54,702 nucleotides of DNA, taken from assembly GCF_000243095.1 (NCBI RefSeq), contig NZ_AHJE01000060.1:1-54702 (forward strand). The letters run 5' to 3'. The stretch is from Cupriavidus basilensis OR16 (GTDB taxonomy: Bacteria > Pseudomonadota > Gammaproteobacteria > Burkholderiales > Burkholderiaceae). A program made the translations under genes and the position numbers. The notes under the pieces were generated by a model. The model was not told the DNA's origin and searched no databases. It was given only the letters and a program-made list of their open reading frames with translations. Below, one piece after another: positions 47,335 to 54,702 of this stretch (position 1 is the first letter of the stretch; every line of letters begins with the position of its first letter).

Positions 47335-48987
47335 ATGACCAAATTCGTCTTCGTCACCGGTGGTGTCGTCTCTTCTCTCGGCAAGGGCATCGCTGCTGCT
47401 TCGCTCGCTGCCATCCTCGAGTCGCGCGGCCTCAAAGTCACCCTCCTCAAGCTAGATCCCTACATCAACGTCGATCCCGGCACGATGAGCCCCTTCCAGC
47501 ATGGCGAAGTGTTCGTCACGGAAGATGGTGCGGAAACCGACCTCGATCTCGGCCACTACGAGCGCTTCGTCTCGGCCAAGATGCGCAAGTCGAACAACTT
47601 CACCACGGGCCAGATCTACGAATCGGTGATCCGCAAGGAACGCCGCGGCGAGTACCTCGGCAAGACGGTGCAGGTGATCCCGCATATCACCAACGAAATC
47701 CAGGCATTCATCGAGCGTGGCGCGGCTGCGTCGCACGGTGGCAAGGCGGACGTGGCGCTGGTGGAGATCGGTGGCACGGTGGGCGACATCGAATCGCTGC
47801 CGTTCCTGGAGGCCGCGCGCCAGATGAGCCTGCGCATGGGCCGCAACCACGCTGCCTTCGTGCACCTGACGCTGGTGCCGTTCATTGCCAGCGCCGGCGA
47901 GCTCAAGACCAAGCCGACCCAGCACTCGGTGCAGAAGCTGCGTGAAATCGGCATCTCGCCGACCGCGCTGCTGTGCCGCGCCGACCGCCCGATTCCGGAC
48001 GAAGAGCGCGCCAAGATTTCGCTGTTCTCCAATATCCCGCAAGAAGCCGTGATCTCGGTGTGGGACGTGGACAGCATCTACAAGATCCCGCAGATGCTCA
48101 ACGAGCAAGGCCTCGACCGCCTGATCTGCGAAGAACTGCGTATCGATCCCAAGCCGGCCGATCTCTCCATGTGGCAGCGCCTGGTCAACGCCCAGGAAAA
48201 TCCGCAGCACGAGGTCACCATCGGCATGGTCGGCAAGTATGTCGACCTGACCGAGTCGTACAAGTCGCTGATCGAAGCGCTGCGCCACGCCGGCATGCAC
48301 ACCGCCACCCGCGTGAACATCGAGTACATCGATTCGGAAGAACTCGAATCGGGACATCTCGAGGTGCTCAAGCCGCTGGACGCCATCCTGGTCCCGGGCG
48401 GCTTCGGCAAGCGCGGCACGGAAGGCAAGATCCGCGCTATTCAATACGCACGCGAGAACAAGGTCCCGTACCTGGGCATCTGCCTGGGCATGCAGCTGGC
48501 CGTGATCGAGTTCGCGCGCCATGTGGCGGCGATGACCGATGCCAACTCGACCGAGTTCAACCTGGAAACCGAACATCCGGTGGTCGCGCTGATCACCGAA
48601 TGGGTCGATCGCGAAGGCAAGGTCGAGCAGCGCTCCGCCGAGTCCGACCTGGGCGGCACCATGCGCCTTGGCGCGCAGCGCGTGCCGGTCAAGGCCGGGA
48701 CCAAGGCAGGCCAGATCTACGGCGCCGAAGTCAATGAGCGCCATCGCCATCGCTACGAGGTCAACAATCACTACGTGCCGACGCTGGAAAAGGCGGGCAT
48801 GGTGATCTCGGCGCGTACGCCGACCGAAGACCTGCCCGAGATGATGGAATTGCCGGAAAGCCTGCACCCGTGGTTTGTGGGCGTGCAGTTCCACCCGGAA
48901 TTCACCTCCACCCCGCGCGATGGCCATCCGCTGTTCAAGGCCTACGTGGAAGCGGCGCTGGCCAGCCAGCAGGGCAAGGCGGGCTAA
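47335..48987 (+). CDS. pyrG: CTP synthase
   Basis: Converts UTP, ATP and glutamine to CTP. 550 residues, full length. The synthase domain starts MTKFVFVTGGVVSSLGKGIA with the P-loop; the glutamine amidotransferase domain has the nucleophile Cys in YLGICLGMQLAV and the HPE of FHPEFTSTPRDGHP. A -10-like TATAAT lies at 47303-47308. First of a conserved set pyrG-kdsA-(DUF1330)-eno-ftsB. Confidence 0.97.
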   Translation: MTKFVFVTGGVVSSLGKGIAAASLAAILESRGLKVTLLKLDPYINVDPGTMSPFQHGEVFVTEDGAETDLDLGHYERFVSAKMRKSNNFTTGQIYESVIRKERRGEYLGKTVQVIPHITNEIQAFIERGAAASHGGKADVALVEIGGTVGDIESLPFLEAARQMSLRMGRNHAAFVHLTLVPFIASAGELKTKPTQHSVQKLREIGISPTALLCRADRPIPDEERAKISLFSNIPQEAVISVWDVDSIYKIPQMLNEQGLDRLICEELRIDPKPADLSMWQRLVNAQENPQHEVTIGMVGKYVDLTESYKSLIEALRHAGMHTATRVNIEYIDSEELESGHLEVLKPLDAILVPGGFGKRGTEGKIRAIQYARENKVPYLGICLGMQLAVIEFARHVAAMTDANSTEFNLETEHPVVALITEWVDREGKVEQRSAESDLGGTMRLGAQRVPVKAGTKAGQIYGAEVNERHRHRYEVNNHYVPTLEKAGMVISARTPTEDLPEMMELPESLHPWFVGVQFHPEFTSTPRDGHPLFKAYVEAALASQQGKAG

Positions 48988-49016
48988 GCCCCGGCACCGC
49001 AAGCAGGAGACTAGTG

Positions 49017-49889
<873 letters not shown>

Positions 49890-49908
49890 GCTTGCTGCGC
49901 CACCGCGC

Positions 49909-49934
49909 TCATGGCCGTCATCAGGCGGCCATGA
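49909..49934. repeat. Inverted repeat downstream of kdsA
   Basis: TCATGGCCG / CGGCCATGA, 9-bp arms, 8-base loop, 20 bp after the kdsA stop codon; no T run. May be an mRNA-end hairpin or weak terminator. Confidence 0.45.
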
Positions 49935-49979
49935 TCAGCCAAGTAGAATCAACATCATAAGAACACACGGAGATACGCC

Positions 49980-50270
49980 ATGGCCAGCGGCTATATCATT
50001 GCCCACGTCGATGTCACCGATCCCCAGCAGTACGAAGAGTACAAAGTGCTCTCCAGCCATGCCATGAAGGTGCATGGCGCCGAGGTGCTGGTGCGCGGCG
50101 GCAAGACCGAGAAGCTCGAGGGCGACTGGGCCCCGACGCGCGTGGTCGTGCTGAAGTTTCCCAGCTATGACGCGGCAAAGTCGTTTCACGACAGCGAGGA
50201 ATACCGCGCCGCGCGCAAGTCGCGCGAGCATGCCGCGCGTATGAACATGATCGTGGTGGAAGGCGCTTAA
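49980..50270 (+). CDS. DUF1330 family protein
   Basis: A 96-residue ABM-like alpha-beta protein of the DUF1330 family: MASGYIIAHVDVTDPQQYEE, then LVRGGKTEKLEGDWAPTRVV and AKSFHDSEEYRAARKSREHA. Function unknown; often next to eno or kdsA in Burkholderiales. It has a possible own promoter (TAGAAT at 49944-49949) and an AGAT-type weak ribosome binding site. Complete. Confidence 0.88.
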   Translation: MASGYIIAHVDVTDPQQYEEYKVLSSHAMKVHGAEVLVRGGKTEKLEGDWAPTRVVVLKFPSYDAAKSFHDSEEYRAARKSREHAARMNMIVVEGA

Positions 50271-50367
50271 GCGTCAGCCAGCTCGGTCAGCTGTAGCCAG
50301 CGGTAGTCCAGGGCATGGCGCCCGTGTAGTAAGAAGTCATCAAGCATCAACAGTCCAAGAGGAATCC

Positions 50368-51657
50368 ATGAGTGCAATCGTAGATATCATCGGTCGCGAA
50401 GTTCTCGACTCGCGCGGTAACCCGACGGTCGAGTGCGACGTCCTGCTCGAATCCGGCGTGATGGGCCGCGCGGCAGTGCCGTCGGGCGCTTCCACCGGCT
50501 CGCGCGAAGCCATCGAGCTGCGTGACGGCGACAAGTCGCGCTACCTCGGCAAGGGCGTGCTGAAGGCGGTCGAGCATATCAATACCGAAATCTCCGAAGC
50601 CATCATGGGCCTGGACGCTTCCGAGCAAGCCTTCCTGGACCGCACCCTGATCGACCTCGACGGCACCGACAACAAGGCCCGCCTTGGCGCCAACGCCACG
50701 CTGGCCGTGTCCATGGCCGTGGCCCGCGCCGCTGCCGAGGAAGCCGGCCTGCCCCTGTACCGCTACTTCGGCGGTTCGGGCGCGATGCAGATGCCGGTGC
50801 CGATGATGAACATCGTCAACGGTGGCGCGCACGCCAACAACAGCCTGGACATCCAGGAATTCATGATCATGCCGGTGTCGCAGACGAGCTTCCGTGAAGC
50901 CCTGCGTTGCGGCGCCGAGGTGTTCCACGCACTGAAGAAGATCCTGTCCGACAAGGGCATGTCCACGGCGGTTGGCGATGAGGGTGGCTTTGCCCCCAAC
51001 TTCGCTTCCAACGAAGAGTGCCTGAACACCATCCTGCAAGCCATCGAGAAGGCCGGCTACCGTGCTGGCGAAGACGTGCTGCTGGCGCTGGACTGCGCGG
51101 CGACCGAGTTCTATCACGAAGCCGAAGGCCAGTACCACCTGGATGGCGAAGGCCTGAAGCTGACGTCGACCCAGTTTGCCGACTACCTGGCCAACCTGTG
51201 CGACAAGTTCCCGATCGTGTCGATCGAGGACGGCATGGGCGAAGGCGACTGGGAAGGCTGGAAGGTGCTGACCGACAAGCTGGGCAAGCGCGTGCAGCTG
51301 GTGGGCGACGACCTGTTCGTCACCAACACCAAGATCCTGAAGGAAGGCATCGAGAAGGGTATCGGCAACTCGATCCTGATCAAGATCAACCAGATCGGCA
51401 CCCTGACCGAGACCTTCGCCGCTATCGAAATGGCCAAGCGCGCCGGTTACACGGCCGTGATCTCGCACCGTTCGGGCGAGACCGAGGACAGCACCATTGC
51501 CGATATCGCGGTGGGCACCAACGCCGGCCAGATCAAGACCGGCTCGCTGTCCCGTTCGGACCGTATCTCGAAGTACAACCAGCTGCTGCGCATCGAGGAA
51601 GACCTCGGTGATATCGCCAGCTACCCGGGCAAGAGCGCGTTCTACAATCTGCGCTAA
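50368..51657 (+). CDS. eno: Enolase
   Basis: Interconverts 2-phosphoglycerate and PEP. 429 residues, full length. The sequence has VDIIGREVLDSRGNPTVECD at the start, the GDEGGFAPNF loop, metal ligands in LALDCAATEFY, SIEDGMGEGDWEGW and LVGDDLFVTN. The catalytic region ISHRSGETEDSTIADIAVG follows near the C-terminus. It ends just before a very strong 15-bp inverted repeat. Confidence 0.98.
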   Translation: MSAIVDIIGREVLDSRGNPTVECDVLLESGVMGRAAVPSGASTGSREAIELRDGDKSRYLGKGVLKAVEHINTEISEAIMGLDASEQAFLDRTLIDLDGTDNKARLGANATLAVSMAVARAAAEEAGLPLYRYFGGSGAMQMPVPMMNIVNGGAHANNSLDIQEFMIMPVSQTSFREALRCGAEVFHALKKILSDKGMSTAVGDEGGFAPNFASNEECLNTILQAIEKAGYRAGEDVLLALDCAATEFYHEAEGQYHLDGEGLKLTSTQFADYLANLCDKFPIVSIEDGMGEGDWEGWKVLTDKLGKRVQLVGDDLFVTNTKILKEGIEKGIGNSILIKINQIGTLTETFAAIEMAKRAGYTAVISHRSGETEDSTIADIAVGTNAGQIKTGSLSRSDRISKYNQLLRIEEDLGDIASYPGKSAFYNLR

Positions 51658-51665
51658 GCTCGTGC

Positions 51666-51703
51666 CATGCGCCGGCCGCGCACAATGCCGCGGCCGGCGC
51701 ATG
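51666..51703. repeat. 15-bp perfect inverted repeat between eno and ftsB
   Basis: CATGCGCCGGCCGCG (51666-51680) and its exact inverse CGCGGCCGGCGCATG (51689-51703), 8-base loop. No T run follows, so it is an mRNA-stabilising hairpin or a Rho-type/REP-like element rather than a classic terminator. Confidence 0.75.
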
Positions 51704-51738
51704 ACGCAATTCCCCATTTCGCTTAAGCGCCAGAACCC

Positions 51739-52077
51739 ATGCGCCTGATCTCGTTGCTGTTGTTTGTGCTGTTGCTCTCTATCCAGTATCCACTATGGCT
51801 GGGCAAGGGCGGCTGGCTGCGTGTGTGGGAGATGGACAAGCAGGTGCAGGAACAGAGCGCGCACAACCAGGCGCTCAAGCTGCGCAATGCCAAGCTGGAA
51901 GGGGAAGTGAAGGACCTGCAGGATGGCACCGGGGCCATTGAAGAGCGTGCCCGCTATGAGCTGGGCATGGTCAAGGATGGCGAGGTGTTCGTGCAGTTCG
52001 TGGCCCCGCCCCCAAAGGTCAGCGCCACGCCGCCGCTGCCGCCTCCGGCAAATTCCCCGGCATTCAATCGCCACTGA
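51739..52077 (+). CDS. ftsB: Cell-division protein FtsB
   Basis: Divisome protein that joins FtsL and FtsQ. 112 residues with an N-terminal membrane helix (MRLISLLLFVLLLSIQYPLW), a coiled coil (VQEQSAHNQALKLRNAKLEG) and the conserved EERARYELGMVKDGEVFVQF segment. The C-terminus is a Pro-rich tail not found in E. coli FtsB. Typical neighbour of eno. Confidence 0.95.
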   Translation: MRLISLLLFVLLLSIQYPLWLGKGGWLRVWEMDKQVQEQSAHNQALKLRNAKLEGEVKDLQDGTGAIEERARYELGMVKDGEVFVQFVAPPPKVSATPPLPPPANSPAFNRH

Positions 52078-52192
52078 CTGGCGTTTTTTCCGTTTTCCTT
52101 CTCGTAGCACCCGCCACCGTTGTCCGGCAACGGCATCGATGAGGCACGCTCATGTCTTTTCGGTCTGTTGCCGCTCCGGGTTCGTCAGCGGC

Positions 52193-52485
52193 TCACCACC
52201 AGTACGGATAGCCACCGTAGCCCCAGCCTCGGTATCCCGGGCTGGCAAAGCCCACGCCGCCACCCCAGTGCCCGCCGCCCCAGCCCCCGTAATACAGGTT
52301 CCAGCTAGGCGTGGGATAGGCATAGGATGCGGCCCGCGCCATGGCCTCCGCCTGTTGCTGGCGGGCGATCGCGGCATCTTGCTCGCGCAGCACCTGGCGG
52401 TTCAGCGCATCGATCTTCTGGATGTCTTCCGCGCGAGCAGCAGGGTGCCGATGGTGGCGGGTGGATGAGACGACAAAGCGGACAT
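52193..52485 (-). pseudogene. Gly/Tyr-rich small secreted protein, frameshifted
   Basis: The ATG at 52485 (MSALSSHPPATIGTLLLA) has a GGAG-type ribosome binding site and a signal-like start, but the frame stops after 26 codons. A second frame continues from about 52433 with AEDIQKIDALNRQVLREQDA, then AIARQQQAEAMARAASYAYP and a repetitive tail rich in Gly, Trp and Tyr. The helix plus Gly-Trp-Tyr tail looks like one exported protein whose junction lost a base count not divisible by three. I do not recognise the family. Convergent with ftsB. Confidence 0.5.
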
Positions 52486-52554
52486 GATGACTCCCTGACT
52501 CTGGTGGGTCGCTGACGCTTGGACCCCGGCGCAGGGCAGAAAGGTTCCTGCCGC

Positions 52555-53583
52555 TCAGTGCTGCTGGCCGGCGCCGTCGCCGGCGCCGGTAGCCACGGGG
52601 ACCGGCGTGAACAGCTGCGCGCAGTCGACCGGGTCGAAGTAGTATTGCTGGCCGCAGAAATCGCATTGGATTTCCACTTCGCCACGTTCCACCAGGATGT
52701 CTTCAATCTCCACGCGGCCCAGGTTCTGCAGCATGCCCGCCACCTTGGCGCGCGAGCACGAGCACTGGAAGTGCGGGGTCATTGGCTCGAACACACGCAG
52801 GCCGGTAGCTTCCAGGTCTTCCCAGAACAGGCGGCGCAGCAAGGTGTCCGGTGTCTCGGCCAGCAGTTCCGCGTCCTTCAGCGTGGCGCCGAGCTGGCAG
52901 GCACGGTCCCAGGTGTCGAGATCCTGCGCGCGGGCGGTGTCCGCCAGTGGTGCGCCGGTTTCGCCGACTTGCGCGGGCGCGCGCTCGGCGTGGCCTTCCA
53001 GCGTGCCGCCGTAGGAGGGCAGCTTTTGCAGCAGCATCCCCGCGGCGACCTTGTCGTCGGCGGCCAGCCACAGGCGCGTATCGAGCTGCTCGGACGTCTG
53101 CATATAGTGCTCGAGCACGGCGGTCATGGATGCCATCGGGCCATGCGCGTCGGCCAGCGGCACGATGCTCTGGTACGGCTGCTGCCCGGGCAGCTTGTCC
53201 TGCGGGTCCAGCGTGATGGCGAAGCGGCCGTGGCCGCTGACGTTGACGAGATCCGCCAGCGTGGCGTTGTCGGCCAGCGTAACGCCTTCGGCGAGCTTGG
53301 CCGTTGCGCGCATCGACAGGTCGGACAGGCACTCCACCACCAGCATGCGCACCGGGCCGTCGCCGTGCACTTGCATCACCAGCGCGCCGTTGAATTTCAG
53401 GTTGGCCGAAAGCAGGGCGGCGGCGGACATCATTTCGCCCAGCAGCCGGCGCACCGGCGCCGGGTAATGATTGCGGCGCAGCACTTCTTGCCAGGTGGCC
53501 TGCATGCGCACCAGCTCGCCGCGCACGGGGGCGGCGTCGAACAGGAATTTCTGCAGGGTGTCGGGGGTGGTGGTGTCAGTCAC
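52555..53583 (-). CDS. hslO: Redox-regulated chaperone Hsp33
   Basis: Holdase activated by oxidative unfolding. GTG start at 53583 (VTDTTTPDTLQKFLFDAAPV) gives 342 residues; longer than E. coli Hsp33 (292) by N- and C-terminal extensions. The zinc switch is CSCS...CDFC near the C-terminus (QCSCSRAKVAGMLQNLGRVE then IQCDFCGQQYYFDPVD). The core (GEMMSAAALLSANLKFNGAL) is canonical. It follows the gamma-carbonic-anhydrase-like gene in the same direction. Confidence 0.95.
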   Translation of the reverse strand: MTDTTTPDTLQKFLFDAAPVRGELVRMQATWQEVLRRNHYPAPVRRLLGEMMSAAALLSANLKFNGALVMQVHGDGPVRMLVVECLSDLSMRATAKLAEGVTLADNATLADLVNVSGHGRFAITLDPQDKLPGQQPYQSIVPLADAHGPMASMTAVLEHYMQTSEQLDTRLWLAADDKVAAGMLLQKLPSYGGTLEGHAERAPAQVGETGAPLADTARAQDLDTWDRACQLGATLKDAELLAETPDTLLRRLFWEDLEATGLRVFEPMTPHFQCSCSRAKVAGMLQNLGRVEIEDILVERGEVEIQCDFCGQQYYFDPVDCAQLFTPVPVATGAGDGAGQQH

Positions 53584-53630
53584 GATGATCCGTCGGTAAA
53601 TCGGTGCCGCTGGCGCGGCACCTTGGTCGC

Positions 53631-54155
53631 TTAGTCGATGCGTTTGAGTTGCGTCTTGTACATGGCCTGGCGCGTGGCGTAGGTCTCGGCATTGCGATAC
53701 AGGTTGGCCACGTCCTGCTCGGTGAGCTCGCGCACCACCTTGGCCGGCGCGCCGAGGATCAGCGAGCGGTCCGGGAACACCTTGCCTTCGGTGACCACGG
53801 CGCCGGCGCCGACCAGGCACTCCTTGCCGATCACAGCACGGTTGAGGATCACCGCCTGGATGCCGATCAGCGAGCCCTCGCCCACCGTGCAGCCGTGCAG
53901 CATGGCCTGGTGGCCGATCGAGACCTTGTCGCCGATGGTCAGCGGGCAGCCAGGGTCGGTATGGAGCACGGTGCCTTCCTGCACATTGCTGGACTCGCCC
54001 ACCACGATCGGTTCGTTGTCACCACGGATCACCACGCCTGGCCATACGCTGGCACGTGCCTTGAGCGTCACGTTACCGATGATGGTGGCCTCCGGCGCCA
54101 CGTAGGCATCCGGATCGATGGTGGGGGCAACGTCGCCGAGCTGGTAAAGCGCCAT
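53631..54155 (-). CDS. Gamma-carbonic-anhydrase-family hexapeptide protein
   Basis: A 174-residue left-handed beta-helix protein of the PaaY/YrdA type. The ATG at 54155 has AGGAGA five bases before. Hexapeptide repeats run through VWPGVVIRGDNEPIVVGESS to VGAGAVVTEGKVFPDRSLIL. His-rich metal sites are visible (VLHTDPGCPLTIGDKVSIGH, MLHGCTVGEGSLIGIQAVIL). Carbonic-anhydrase activity is not assured in this branch. Complete. Confidence 0.88.
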   Translation of the reverse strand: MALYQLGDVAPTIDPDAYVAPEATIIGNVTLKARASVWPGVVIRGDNEPIVVGESSNVQEGTVLHTDPGCPLTIGDKVSIGHQAMLHGCTVGEGSLIGIQAVILNRAVIGKECLVGAGAVVTEGKVFPDRSLILGAPAKVVRELTEQDVANLYRNAETYATRQAMYKTQLKRID

Positions 54156-54288
54156 GAGGTCTCCTGCACAAGTTCGTATGGGTATATGGGGTTTGCCGCC
54201 AGGCTTTAAAGGGTGCGGGGCGGGGGTGCGACTGCGCGGCCCACGGCCCACGGCACCCTACAATGGCGGCAACCCGGATTTTACGCTT

Positions 54289-54702
54289 ATGCCAGCAAAC
54301 CTTCCTGATCCCGATGCCGGCGGCATGCCGCTTGCTGCACCTGAGCTGCCGCCTGGCCTTGCTTCCCTATCCTTGCGCCGCCAGGCGCTCGCCATCCTGT
54401 GCCTGAACGACGCCAGCCAGAAGGCCACCGCCACGCGCTGGATGCGGCAGGCGCTCGCCGCCGCGACGCCGCAGGCGCTCGGCATCGATGAGTCGATCCT
54501 GGCCGAGCTGCCGGTGCCGGGCCGGCCGCCCTGCCTGAACTGGTGCCGCCGCAACGGGTCGAGCGGCGGCGCTCCATCCATACGCCGGCCGGCCGCGTGG
54601 CGCTGGTCCATGCGCTTGCCCATATCGAGTTCAATGCCATCAACCTGGCGCTGGATGCGATCTGGCGCTTTGGCGGGATGCCGCCGGCCTTCTACCTGGA
54701 CT
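54289..54702 (+). pseudogene. DUF455 ferritin-like protein, frameshifted and cut by window edge
   Basis: Start ATG at 54289. The first frame reads LRRQALAILCLNDASQKATA to LAELPVPGRPP, then diverges; the next frame continues with PELVPPQRVERRRSIHTPAG and VALVHALAHIEFNAINLALD. These latter residues are the conserved helix of the ferritin-like DUF455 family. The frames meet at the CCC run 54529-54531; one extra C would join them. The gene runs off the window end. Confidence 0.75.

Overview
The window (54,702 bp, high GC) reads as a chromosomal core region of a betaproteobacterium of the Cupriavidus/Ralstonia group (Burkholderiales). The support is an intracellular PHB depolymerase whose Cys183/Asp355/His388 fall at the positions known for Ralstonia eutropha PhaZ1, a hexR-edd-gntK Entner-Doudoroff block, a full isc operon, and the order pyrG-kdsA-DUF1330-eno-ftsB. 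The genus is inferred from remembered family sequences, not from a database search. I saw no rRNA or tRNA gene, IS element, prophage or CRISPR array.

Layout. 0-4.5 kb: nadK (cut by the window edge), hrcA, hemH, hslR, a previously easy-to-miss 51-residue membrane protein, and grpE. 4.6-13.6 kb: thioredoxin-like protein, pldA, DUF1841, DMT transporter, nitroreductase, nth/rsxB, a TetR regulator, phaZ and an aromatic/aspartate aminotransferase. 13.7-19.1 kb: uvrB, a small monooxygenase, LMW-PTP and a 'site-specific recombinase' family membrane protein. 19.2-25.2 kb: isc operon (iscR-iscS-iscU-iscA-DUF3565-hscB-hscA-fdx-iscX) behind a promoter with a clear type 1 IscR site. 25.3-36.5 kb: glycine-zipper protein, lysS, SDR, prfB (with its programmed frameshift), nlpD-like lipoprotein, recJ, a PGM-like protein, lolC, lolD, tatD. 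36.5-42.4 kb: comEC, hexR, edd, gntK. 42.6-46.3 kb: circularly permuted ATP-grasp, alpha-E, transglutaminase-like protein and a proteasome-like (Anbu-type) protease remnant. 46.4-54.7 kb: hydrolase, pyrG, kdsA, DUF1330, eno, ftsB, a Gly-rich protein, hslO, a gamma carbonic anhydrase-like protein and a partial DUF455 gene.

Two things stand out. The first is the ATP-grasp/alpha-E/transglutaminase/Anbu operon, a poorly characterised system predicted to make or tag peptides alongside a proteasome-like protease. The second is that at least fourteen genes, several normally essential (iscS, lolC) and others highly conserved (recJ, hscA), are broken. Some carry single-base losses in C runs. Others carry internal losses of roughly 35-55 codons, or have lost ends at gene-gene junctions. 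Nothing mobile sits at these points. I think sequencing and assembly error is the likeliest explanation, but true gene decay cannot be excluded from the sequence alone. Genes affected are marked as pseudogenes or as internally deleted.
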